Of a stretch of 64,000 bases of DNA, positions 9,196 to 16,679 are shown piece by piece. The notes beneath the pieces are model-generated. The model worked only from the letters and a program-made list of their open reading frames with translations, had not been told where the DNA came from and did no database searches. The position numbers were made by a program, and so were the translations under genes. The DNA comes from Xenophilus aerolatus (GTDB lineage Bacteria; Pseudomonadota; Gammaproteobacteria; Burkholderiales; Burkholderiaceae_C). The stretch covers positions 248,001 to 312,000 of the forward strand of contig JASCNX010000004.1 of NCBI GenBank assembly GCA_029968055.1, in the 5' to 3' direction. Position 1 is the stretch's first letter; every line of letters starts with the position of its first letter.

Positions 9196-9810
9196 AGTAG
9201 TGGAAACCCGCGAGTCGATCCTGCTGCGTCCGACGAGCCGCGTCGGCGTACTGGGGGGCGTACCGCTCGCCTGCTGGACGCTGTTGCGCGAGCAGTGCTG
9301 GACGAGTTGAACGAGAGTGGTATCGAGGACTTCTCGATTCCCCAGGTTGCGGCCCGCGCCGGCGTCAGCAACTCATCGCTCTATCGACGCTGGCCCAACA
9401 AGGCCGCGCTGGTGGCCTTCGCGGGCGGCCGCAATTCGCAGGCGACGATTCCGTTCCCCGACTGCGGGTCGTTGCGAAAAGATCTCGCCCAGGCGCTCTC
9501 GGAAGTTCTCGACACGTTCTCCGACCCGAGCATGAGAGCCATCATCGCCATGGCGTTCAGTGCCAGCGACGCTCCGGAGCTCAAGCGAGCGCTGGAGAGC
9601 TTCTGGGAGCAGCGAGTCGAGAAGCAGCGCGAGATGTTCAAGCGCGCTATCGATCGTGGGGAGATCGCTGCGACCGTCGACACGAGCGAGATCATTGAGC
9701 GCGCAGTCGGACCGCTTTACTTCCGCCATTTCGTTGCGCGGCGTCCCATTACCAAAAAATTCATCCGAGACGTCGTGGATGCGGCACTGCAAACCGCATC
9801 TTCGTCGTGA
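9163..9810 (+). CDS. TetR/AcrR-family transcriptional regulator
   Basis: About 215 residues from a GTG at 9163. The N-terminal helix-turn-helix is clear (IPQVAARAGVSNSSLYRRW, with the following NKAALV), and the rest is a helical ligand-binding and dimer domain. The start is uncertain: an upstream GTG at 9109 would overlap the Bug start by 14 bases, and neither candidate has a good ribosome-binding site, so a leaderless message is possible. It is divergent from the catabolic operon and shares its lower GC content, so it most likely represses that operon until the substrate or an intermediate binds. Confidence 0.85.
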   Translation: MAIINAKKFPLSSGNPRVDPAASDEPRRRTGGRTARLLDAVARAVLDELNESGIEDFSIPQVAARAGVSNSSLYRRWPNKAALVAFAGGRNSQATIPFPDCGSLRKDLAQALSEVLDTFSDPSMRAIIAMAFSASDAPELKRALESFWEQRVEKQREMFKRAIDRGEIAATVDTSEIIERAVGPLYFRHFVARRPITKKFIRDVVDAALQTASSS

Positions 9811-10096
9811 TGGCTAACCACTCACAGCGCCACCGCAACGCGCCGTCTTTTCTGAACCGTCAGCCACCTGGGTTCCGAGGTACCTCACAGTGCGCACATC
9901 TCTGTGGGCACGCATGGCTTTGGCCCTGAGCGGGCAGTCAGCCTGACCGAAATCCGACGTTCACACTGATAGAGCACCACACAGTGCAAGGGCCCATTCG
10001 GCATACCTGCGGACATGGGGCCGGCCACTGGAGCTTCGTTCGGTCGAGGTGCCGCCGGAGACTTGCAACTTTCGCAGTTCCCGCTACAACGCCCCC
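9811..10096. other. intergenic region at the right edge of the low-GC cassette
   Basis: No gene is recognised in these 286 bases. The only site supported is the candidate promoter just before the DUF2277 gene, listed separately. Confidence 0.4.
10063..10090 (+). promoter_or_regulatory. candidate promoter of the DUF2277 gene, possibly leaderless
   Basis: TTGCAA (10063-10068) and TACAAC (10085-10090) resemble sigma-70 -35 and -10 boxes with a 16-base spacer. The ATG of the next gene is at 10097, about where transcription would begin, and there is no purine-rich ribosome-binding sequence, which fits a leaderless transcript. Confidence 0.4.
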
Positions 10097-10366
10097 ATGT
10101 GCCGCAGCATCAAGACCCTCTTCAACTTCGAGCCGCCCGCCACCGAGCAGGAGATCCGGGCGGCCTCGCTGCAGTTTGTGCGCAAGCTCAGCGGCTTCAG
10201 CGTGCCTTCCAAGGCCAACGAGGCTGCGTTCGAGCAGGCGGTGGACGAGGTGACGGCGGTGGCAGGCCGGCTCATCGCAGCGCTCGTCACCACGGCCGAG
10301 CCGCGCAACCGCGAGGACGAGGCCACCAAGGCGCGTGCGCGGTCGATCGCCCGCTTCGGCGCCTGA
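10097..10366 (+). CDS. DUF2277 family small protein
   Basis: An 89-residue soluble protein beginning MCRSIKTLFNFEPPATEQE, which matches the strongly conserved start of the DUF2277 family, of usual length. The middle holds the conserved LQFVRKLSGF segment, followed by a helical part ending in a basic tail. The function of the family is unknown; the proteins are small, mostly alpha-helical and widespread in proteobacteria and actinobacteria. The start was chosen for its match to the family; an in-frame ATG 16 codons upstream would add residues unlike the family. It is followed 59 bases later by a small membrane protein gene. Confidence 0.85.
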   Translation: MCRSIKTLFNFEPPATEQEIRAASLQFVRKLSGFSVPSKANEAAFEQAVDEVTAVAGRLIAALVTTAEPRNREDEATKARARSIARFGA

Positions 10367-10425
10367 TCAGGCCGATGGCCCGCCACAGGCCAGTCTCAGC
10401 GTCCCACCCACCCGAAAGGCCACCC

Positions 10426-10692
10426 ATGCGCACTGCCCTCTTCCTCGGCTCCGGCTTCCTGATGCTCGCCGCCTTCTTCATCTGGGCGCGTCTGTTTTCC
10501 GAGAACTTCCCGGCCGCCGCGAACTGGGCAACCGGACTGTTCCTGGTGGTCTGGCTGGCCATCACCGGCTTCAACATGTGGGTGGGCGTGAACAAGGCCG
10601 GCTACAGCGCCACCGAGGAACTGCCCGTGCTGCTGCTGCTCTTCGGCGTGCCGGCCGTGGCCGCGCTGCTGCTGAAGTGGAAGCTGCTCTGA
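10426..10692 (+). CDS. small three-helix membrane protein of unknown function
   Basis: An 88-residue hydrophobic protein with three predicted membrane segments: residues about 4-22, 35-52 and 66-83, ending in the basic tail KWKLL. The loop between helices two and three holds MWVGVNKAGYSATEELP. I do not recognise a named family with confidence; similar short proteins are common hypothetical membrane proteins in Comamonadaceae. It starts at an ATG preceded by a weak GAAAGG sequence and is followed by a strong hairpin terminator, so transcription of this small gene pair ends there. Confidence 0.7.
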   Translation: MRTALFLGSGFLMLAAFFIWARLFSENFPAAANWATGLFLVVWLAITGFNMWVGVNKAGYSATEELPVLLLLFGVPAVAALLLKWKLL

Positions 10693-10714
10693 ATCCCCAG
10701 CGCTCCCGCATGCC

Positions 10715-10739
10715 ACAAGGGCCCCGTCGGGGCCCTTGT
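10715..10739. terminator. bidirectional-type hairpin terminator
   Basis: A perfect 11-bp stem, ACAAGGGCCCC with GGGGCCCTTGT, closes a three-base GTC loop between the convergent small membrane protein and lipoprotein genes. It can fold on either strand. The flanking T tract is short, as is usual in this GC-rich genome. Confidence 0.8.
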
Positions 10740-10765
10740 TCCTGGTTCGGTCGGCCCGACAGGCG

Positions 10766-10975
10766 TCAGTTGCGCCAGGGGTCGTTGGGGCGGCGGTCCA
10801 CGCGGTTGGGTACGCCATCGCCATCCCGATCACGGTCGTAGCGGTTGGGCACGCCATCGCGGTCCCGGTCGCCGTAGCCAGGCGCGGGACGCGGCGGCGG
10901 CGGGCGATCGTAGGGAACGGCCACGCAACCTGCGAGGACAGCGGATGCAGCGAAGAGGGCAACAAGGCTTTTCAT
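10766..10975 (-). CDS. small aspartate-rich lipoprotein
   Basis: A 69-residue protein with a lipoprotein signal: basic start MKSLVALFAAS and lipobox LAGC with Cys17. After a proline-rich linker the mature part consists of repeated DRDRDGVPNRYD and DRDGDGVPNRVD units, which match the calcium-binding thrombospondin type 3 repeat pattern (DxDxDGxxD). It is therefore probably anchored to the outer membrane and may bind calcium. An AGGAG ribosome-binding sequence lies eight bases before the ATG. It is the only minus-strand gene here; 382 bases without a gene separate it from pbpC. Confidence 0.75.
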   Translation of the reverse strand: MKSLVALFAASAVLAGCVAVPYDRPPPPRPAPGYGDRDRDGVPNRYDRDRDGDGVPNRVDRRPNDPWRN

Positions 10976-11357
10976 GGTGTCTATCTCCTGGAAGATGGCG
11001 CACCTTCGCTCGCACCGGTGTTCGGGCGCGCCGGACAAGCGCACATCGCGTGGGTAGGTCTGCGCCCCGACCCGCGCCTGTACGCGGCGGACCACCCGAC
11101 ATGGATTCGCTCCTCTTTCGATAGCCGCTTGCGCCGGGTCGGTCAGCGTTTCGGGGATTTTTCGATGAAGCCGAGCGACGTCGGCACGGCCGGTGGGGAG
11201 CGTGGCCGCACAATCTCCTGCCACCGGCCGCGTCCGGTGACTTCGCCACCATTGCCCAACGCTGCCATGCTGTCCTTCTCCCTTGCTCCCTCCCGGCGCG
11301 CAGATCGTCGCGGGCCGGCGCCGGGCCGCCGCGGGCAGGCGTGGTGCTGATCCGCCG
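10976..11357. other. 382-bp region without a gene, holding a long hairpin
   Basis: No coding signal is convincing here. The main structure is a hairpin at 11188-11229: GGCCGGTGG pairs with CCACCGGCC, and inner GGAG with CTCC, around a 14-base loop. It lacks a U tract, so it is not a standard terminator. The region must contain the promoters for the lipoprotein and for pbpC, but I cannot point to clear boxes. Confidence 0.4.
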
Positions 11358-13607
11358 ATGACACCTCGCCGCCTTCGCCCGCTCCGCTGGCGCGCCGTGC
11401 TGGCCGCGTTGCTTTTGGTCCAAGCCGCGACCGGCGCCTGGGCGGTCGACAGCTTCGAGCAGGTGCGCAGCGAATTCCGCCCGTCCGACCTGCGCGTGCT
11501 CGACCGCAACGGCGAACTGCTGCAGCGCGTGCGTGCCGATGCCACGGTGCGGCGCGGCCAGTGGACGGCGCTGGCCGACGTGTCGCCCGCGCTGCGCACG
11601 GCGCTGGTGCTCAGCGAGGACCGGCGCTTCTACGAGCACAGTGGCGTGGACTGGCGCGCCGTGTCGGCGGCCGCGTGGGCCAACCTGTGGAACACGAAGA
11701 CGCGCGGCGCATCGACCATCACCATGCAACTCGCCGGGCTGATCGAGGAGGACCTGCGCCACAAGAGCGGCGGCCGCAGCGTGGGCGAGAAGATCGGCCA
11801 GGCGATCACCGCAACGCAGCTCGACCGCCAGTGGCGCAAGGACCAGGTGCTGGAGGCGTACCTCAACCTCGTGCCCTTCCGCGGCGAGCTGGTGGGCATC
11901 GACGCGCTGTCGCGCACGCTGTTCGACAAGGCGCCGCACGGGCTCGACGCGCGCGAGGCGGCTGTGGCCGCGGCGCTGGTGCGCGCGCCGAACGCGAAGC
12001 CGGCGCTGGTCGCGCAGCGGGCGTGCGAGGTGATGAGGAGCATGGCCGCCCCTGAAAAGGTGGACTGTGCCGCGCTCGACATGTTCACCTCGGCGGTCGT
12101 GCAGCGTCGCGCCTTCGATGCCAGCGAGGGCATCGCGCCGCACCTGGCGCGGCAGGCCCTGCGCGCGGCGCGCGAACAGGACGGCCATGCCTCGTCACCG
12201 ACCGAGCTGCGCACCACCCTGCGCGCGCCCCTGCAGCGCTTTGCCCTGCAGAGCCTGCAGCGCCACCTGCGCGAGCTGCGTGGCCGCAACGTGGAAGACG
12301 GCGCGCTCATCGTGCTCGACAACGCCAGTGGCGAGGTGCTGGCCTGGGTCGGCTCCTCGGGCCCGCTCAGCCGCGCGGCCGAGGTCGACGCCGTGCTCGC
12401 GCCGCGCCAGCCCGGCTCCACGCTCAAGCCGCTGCTGTATGCGCAGGCGATCGCCGAGCGCCGGCTCACGGCCGCCTCGCTGCTGGAGGACTCGTCGGCG
12501 CAGATCGCGACTTCGGGCGGGCTGTACATCCCGCAGAACTACGACCGGCACTTCAAGGGGCCGGTGTCGGTGCGCACCGCGCTCGCGGCCTCGCTCAACG
12601 TGCCCGCCGTGCGCACGTTGGTGATGGTCTCGCCCGACGCCTTCGCGCGCCAGTTGCAGCGCGCCGGCATCACCTTGGCCCAGAGCGGCGACTACTACGG
12701 CTACAGCCTCGCGCTGGGCAGCGCCGAGCTCACGCTGCTGCAGCTGGCCAACGCCTTCCGCACGCTGGCCAACGGCGGCCGCGCGAGCGGCACCCGGGTG
12801 CTGCTGCCGCCTCGGCCCCAACCCGTTGCCTTCACGCCCGCGCTCGATCCGCGCGCGGCGTTCATCGTCGGCGACATCCTCTCCGACGCCAATGCCCGCA
12901 CCCGCACCTTCGGCGTCGACAGCGTGCTGGGCACGCGCTTCTGGACGGCCGTGAAGACCGGCACCAGCAAGGACATGCGCGACAACTGGGCCGTGGGCTG
13001 GTCCGAGCGCTACACCGTCGGCGTGTGGATCGGCAACGCCAGCGGCGCGCCGATGTGGGACGTGAGCGGCACCACCGGCGCCGCGCCGCTGTGGGCCGAG
13101 ACCCTGCGCTTCCTGCACCAGCGCGAGCCCAGCCGCGCGCCCGCCCCGCCGCCGGGGCTGGTGCAGGCGCCGGTGCGTTTCGGGGACTGGAACGGCGAGC
13201 CCATCGAGGCAGCGCGCAGCGAGTGGTTCATCGCCGGCACCGAGCAGCCGTTGTTCGCCATGGAAACGATCGCGGCCCGCGCGCGACCCGCAGGCGCTGC
13301 GGCCGCCGTCGATCCGAAAGACGGCAACCCCGCACGCATCACCGCGCCGACGCAGGGCACCATCCTCGCGCTCGACCCCGACATCCCGCCGCGCCACCAG
13401 CGCGTGAATTTCGAGTCCGACGGCGCAGGCCGCGACGTGCAGTGGCGCATCGACGGCAAGCCCTTCGCGCGCGGTGCATCGACGCAGTGGCTGCCCTGGC
13501 CCGGCCGCCACACGGTCGAGCTGGCCGACGCGCAGGGCCAGGTGCTCGACACCATCCAGCTGGAGGTGCGCGGCGCCGGCGTGGCCGCGCCGGCCCGCAG
13601 GCGCTGA
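11358..13607 (+). CDS. pbpC: penicillin-binding protein 1C (transglycosylase/transpeptidase)
   Basis: A 749-residue bifunctional peptidoglycan synthase with an N-terminal signal anchor. The glycosyltransferase domain carries EDRRFYEHSGVDW near residue 94 and GASTITMQ. The transpeptidase domain has Ser in PGSTLKP (about residue 354), SLN, and KTGTS (about 533). The C-terminal 90 residues match the BiPBP_C domain typical of PBP1C. The enzyme polymerises and crosslinks peptidoglycan in the periplasm and is normally encoded beside the alpha-2-macroglobulin gene, as with E. coli yfhM-pbpC. Here that partner ends at 5030. The start follows the family N-terminus; an in-frame ATG 25 codons upstream is less likely. 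Confidence 0.93.
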   Translation: MTPRRLRPLRWRAVLAALLLVQAATGAWAVDSFEQVRSEFRPSDLRVLDRNGELLQRVRADATVRRGQWTALADVSPALRTALVLSEDRRFYEHSGVDWRAVSAAAWANLWNTKTRGASTITMQLAGLIEEDLRHKSGGRSVGEKIGQAITATQLDRQWRKDQVLEAYLNLVPFRGELVGIDALSRTLFDKAPHGLDAREAAVAAALVRAPNAKPALVAQRACEVMRSMAAPEKVDCAALDMFTSAVVQRRAFDASEGIAPHLARQALRAAREQDGHASSPTELRTTLRAPLQRFALQSLQRHLRELRGRNVEDGALIVLDNASGEVLAWVGSSGPLSRAAEVDAVLAPRQPGSTLKPLLYAQAIAERRLTAASLLEDSSAQIATSGGLYIPQNYDRHFKGPVSVRTALAASLNVPAVRTLVMVSPDAFARQLQRAGITLAQSGDYYGYSLALGSAELTLLQLANAFRTLANGGRASGTRVLLPPRPQPVAFTPALDPRAAFIVGDILSDANARTRTFGVDSVLGTRFWTAVKTGTSKDMRDNWAVGWSERYTVGVWIGNASGAPMWDVSGTTGAAPLWAETLRFLHQREPSRAPAPPPGLVQAPVRFGDWNGEPIEAARSEWFIAGTEQPLFAMETIAARARPAGAAAAVDPKDGNPARITAPTQGTILALDPDIPPRHQRVNFESDGAGRDVQWRIDGKPFARGASTQWLPWPGRHTVELADAQGQVLDTIQLEVRGAGVAAPARRR

Positions 13608-13610
13608 CGC

Positions 13611-14372
13611 TCACTTGCCGCCGGTCACGTCGAGAAAGGTGCCCGTGACGAAGGAGGCTTCGGCGCCCGCCAGCCACAGGATGGCGCGCGCCACCTCCTC
13701 CGGCTGCCCGCCCCGGCCCATCGGGATCGAATCCTTGACGCGGTCCACGCGCCCCGGCTCGCCGCCGCTGGCATGCATCTCGGTGTAGATGTGGCCGGGG
13801 CGGACGCCGTTGACGCGGATGCCTTCGCGTGCGACTTCCTTGGCGAGGCCGGTGGTGAAGGTCTCCAGCGCGCCCTTCGACGCCGCATAGTCGACGTATT
13901 CGTTCGGGCTGCCGAGCCGGGCCGAGGCCGAAGAGACGTTGATCACCACGCCGCCGCGCCCGCCGTGGCGCTGCGACATGCGCCGGACCGCCTGCTGCGC
14001 ACACAGCATGGGGCCGATCGCGTTGACGGCAAAGATGCGTTGCATGCGTTCGACGCCGAGGCCCTCCAACCGCGACTGGCGTCCGATGATCGCGGCGTTG
14101 TTCACCAGCACGTCGATGCGTCCGAAGCGGCGGTCGATCGCGTCGAACAGCCGCGCGACCTGCTGCGGGTCGGCGCTGTCCGCGCGCACGGCCAGGGCCT
14201 GGCGCCCGAGTGCCCGCACGTCGGCCGCCACCGCCTCGGCCGCGGCCTCGTTGGCGACGAAGCTGATCGCCACGTCGTGACCGCGCTCGGCCGCCAGCCG
14301 CGCGGTTGCCGCGCCGACGCCGCGGCTGCCGCCGGTGACGAGGATGACGGGGGCTGGCGAGGCGGTGTCCAT
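13611..14372 (-). CDS. SDR family oxidoreductase
   Basis: A 253-residue classical short-chain dehydrogenase. The cofactor motif TGGSRGVG lies at residues 13-20, NNAA at 91-94, the catalytic Ser in NVSSAS at about 147-148, and YAASK supplies Tyr162 and Lys166. The Arg in GGSRG suggests NADP(H). It is cytoplasmic; the substrate cannot be told. The gene ends three bases after the convergent pbpC stop and lies 47 bases downstream of the MFS transporter gene on the same strand, so the two may form an operon under the divergent LysR regulator. Confidence 0.9.
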   Translation of the reverse strand: MDTASPAPVILVTGGSRGVGAATARLAAERGHDVAISFVANEAAAEAVAADVRALGRQALAVRADSADPQQVARLFDAIDRRFGRIDVLVNNAAIIGRQSRLEGLGVERMQRIFAVNAIGPMLCAQQAVRRMSQRHGGRGGVVINVSSASARLGSPNEYVDYAASKGALETFTTGLAKEVAREGIRVNGVRPGHIYTEMHASGGEPGRVDRVKDSIPMGRGGQPEEVARAILWLAGAEASFVTGTFLDVTGGK

Positions 14373-14419
14373 GCGGTCGACCTTTGAAGTTGAAGAGCCA
14401 GGGACGGCGGCAGCCCTGC

Positions 14420-15628
14420 TCAGGCACCTGCGACCGGCACCAGCCGCGGACGCAATGCCACGGCCAGCGGGAGGATCGCCAGCGCCGTCAGCACGGTGGC
14501 GCAGGTCGCCAGCTGGATGCCGATGCGGTCGCCCAGCAGCCCGTAGAGCACGGGCGACAGCGCGCCGGACGCGATGACGCCGGTGTAGAAGATGGCGAAC
14601 GCACGCTCGGTGCTGCCGCGCGGCGCCAGCTCGGGCACCGTGCCGTAGAGCACCGACGACGTGCCGTTGAGCAATGCCCCCAGCAGGGGCAGCAGCACCC
14701 ACGCGAGCCCGAGCGGGCACAGCAGCAGCGCGATGATGGCCAGCGCCGACGCGCCCTCGGTCGCCAGCACGGTGCCGGTCACGCCCAGGCGTGCGCCCAG
14801 CCAGCCGCAGACGAACTTGCCCGCCGCCCCGCCGAGGAACACCAAGGCCAGCGCCGCGCCCAGCAGCGGGGCCGGGATGCCCTTGGCCTTGAGCAGGAAG
14901 GGCAGGAAGGTCAGCAGCCCCATGCGCACGGCCGTGTCGAGCACGCCGATGGTCAGAAGCAGCCGGAATCCGGTGGGCGACGCGGGCGCCGTCGAGTCCG
15001 CATCGCCACGCGCCACCTGGCTGCCGACCGCCACCTTGGGGAGGAAAAGTGCAAGGCCTGCGGCCACCAGCACGCCCAGTGCCGACATCGCCCACAGCGC
15101 GTGGCGCCAGGGGGCCAGGGTGATCAGCAGCGCCAGCGCCGCCGGCAGCGCCGCCTTGCCCAGGTCCCCCGCGAAGTTGTAGACGCCGAGCGGGCCGCGC
15201 GCGTCCTGCCCGTAGGCGCGCGCCACCGCGCCCGAGGCCAGCGGGTGCTGCGTGCTGGAGCCGCTGCCGGCCAGCGCCAGGGCCAGCCCGAGGCCGACCA
15301 GGCTGCCCGTCATGCCGGCCGCCGCGTAGCCCGCGGCCGCGAGCAGCGTTCCCAGCGCCAGCGTGGCGCGCGTGCCGATGCGCTGCGCCAGCCAGCCGGC
15401 GGGCAATTGCAGTGCCGCCATGGTGCCGCCGTACAGGCCGCGCAGCACGGCCAGCGCGCCGTAGCCCAGGCCGAACTCCGCCTGCCACACCGGCAGCAGC
15501 ACGTAGATCATGTCGGTGTAGCCATCGTGCAGCGCGTGCGCCACGCACGACAGCCACAGGACCCGGCTGCGCGGCGGCGCCAGGCCCGCCCGCGGGGGCG
15601 TCGTGACGGCGAGGGGGGTTGAAGGCAT
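14420..15628 (-). CDS. MFS transporter, fosmidomycin-resistance-like
   Basis: A 402-residue protein with about twelve membrane helices, of normal major-facilitator length. The opening HALHDGYTDMIYVLLPVWQ and LRGLYGGTMAALQLPAGWL match the subgroup related to fosmidomycin-resistance efflux proteins. The loop after helix two has WLAQRIGTR. It should export a small organic compound across the inner membrane; the substrate is unknown. It is divergent from a LysR gene 54 bases away and followed by an SDR gene. Confidence 0.85.
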   Translation of the reverse strand: MPSTPLAVTTPPRAGLAPPRSRVLWLSCVAHALHDGYTDMIYVLLPVWQAEFGLGYGALAVLRGLYGGTMAALQLPAGWLAQRIGTRATLALGTLLAAAGYAAAGMTGSLVGLGLALALAGSGSSTQHPLASGAVARAYGQDARGPLGVYNFAGDLGKAALPAALALLITLAPWRHALWAMSALGVLVAAGLALFLPKVAVGSQVARGDADSTAPASPTGFRLLLTIGVLDTAVRMGLLTFLPFLLKAKGIPAPLLGAALALVFLGGAAGKFVCGWLGARLGVTGTVLATEGASALAIIALLLCPLGLAWVLLPLLGALLNGTSSVLYGTVPELAPRGSTERAFAIFYTGVIASGALSPVLYGLLGDRIGIQLATCATVLTALAILPLAVALRPRLVPVAGA

Positions 15629-15682
15629 GGCCCGATGCTAGGACGCGGCCGTTCGCTGCACCACGGACGTAATATCGCGCCA

Positions 15683-16663
15683 ATGGAGAGAAAAAGTCAC
15701 GTGACTGCAGACACCTTCGACGCGGCGGAGGTGCGTGCCGGCCGCGGCCGCCTGCCGCCGCTCAACGCGCTGCGTGCCTTCGAGGCCGTGGCGACGCAGG
15801 GCAGCTTCGCCGCGGCGGCGGCGCAGCTGCACGTCACGCACTGGGCGGTGGGCAAGCAGATCCGCCTGCTCGAGGACTGGTTCGGCATGCCCCTGTTCGA
15901 GCGCCGTGCGCGCGGCGTGCGGCTCACCGACGAAGGCGCCGCGCTGCTCGGCGACGTGGGCGGCGCCTTCGACCGGCTGGCCGCCGGCGCGGCGCGGCTG
16001 CGCGACGACGGCTCGGCGCGCCGCGTGTCGGGCACGGTGCGGGTGAACGCGCTGGCCAGCTTCGCGCTGTGCTGGCTGATCCCGCGGCTGCCGGACTTCC
16101 AGGCCCGCTACCCCCACATCGACGTGCGGCTGTCGACCACCTCGCGCAAGCTGCGCTATGTGGGCGAGGCCTTCGACATCGGGGTGCGTTCGGGGCCCGA
16201 GGACGCGGCGGGCGTCACCTCGAGCGTGCTGCTGCCCGACCTGCGGCTGCCGGCCTGCAGCCCGGCCGTGCTGCTGCGCCATCCGATCCGCAGCACCGCC
16301 GACCTGCGGCACCACGCGCTGCTGCATTCCACGAGCACGCGCAGCGCCTGGTCGGACTGGCTGCACGAGGCCGGCGCGCCGCGCCTGCAGGGCGCGCGGC
16401 ACCTGCACTTCGACCATGTGTACCTGCAACTGGGCGCCGCGGTGGCCGGCCTGGGCGTGGCGCTGGCATCGCTGCCGCTGGTGGAGCGCGAGATCGCCGC
16501 GGGCCGGCTCGTGTGCCCCCTGCCCGAGCCGGCCTGGCGCGGCCCCGACTACACGCTGGTCGTGAACACCGAGCGTGCCGACGACGAGGCGGTCGGCGCC
16601 TTCCGCCGCTGGCTGGTCGATGCGGCCGCCGCGTCGCCGAGCGCTGCCCCGGCCGCAGCCTGA
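15683..16663 (+). CDS. LysR-family transcriptional regulator (GcvA-like)
   Basis: A 326-residue LysR protein. The N-terminal winged helix-turn-helix spans about residues 26-85 (PPLNALRAFEAVATQGSFA and the following HVTHWAVGKQIRLLE), with a linker helix and a C-terminal effector domain of the GcvA type. The first ATG that gives a normal N-terminal length was used; a GTG six codons later is possible. It is divergent from the MFS-SDR pair, which is its probable target. The inducer is unknown. Confidence 0.9.
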   Translation: MERKSHVTADTFDAAEVRAGRGRLPPLNALRAFEAVATQGSFAAAAAQLHVTHWAVGKQIRLLEDWFGMPLFERRARGVRLTDEGAALLGDVGGAFDRLAAGAARLRDDGSARRVSGTVRVNALASFALCWLIPRLPDFQARYPHIDVRLSTTSRKLRYVGEAFDIGVRSGPEDAAGVTSSVLLPDLRLPACSPAVLLRHPIRSTADLRHHALLHSTSTRSAWSDWLHEAGAPRLQGARHLHFDHVYLQLGAAVAGLGVALASLPLVEREIAAGRLVCPLPEPAWRGPDYTLVVNTERADDEAVGAFRRWLVDAAAASPSAAPAAA

Positions 16664-16679
16664 GCGGGCCGCCGACCGC

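Noticed and set aside
5192-9872. CCCAGGTGG at 5192 and its complement CCACCTGGG at 9864 flank the low-GC cassette.
   Set aside because: A 9-bp match in two intergenic windows of over 200 bases is expected by chance roughly one time in four, and the match does not extend cleanly.
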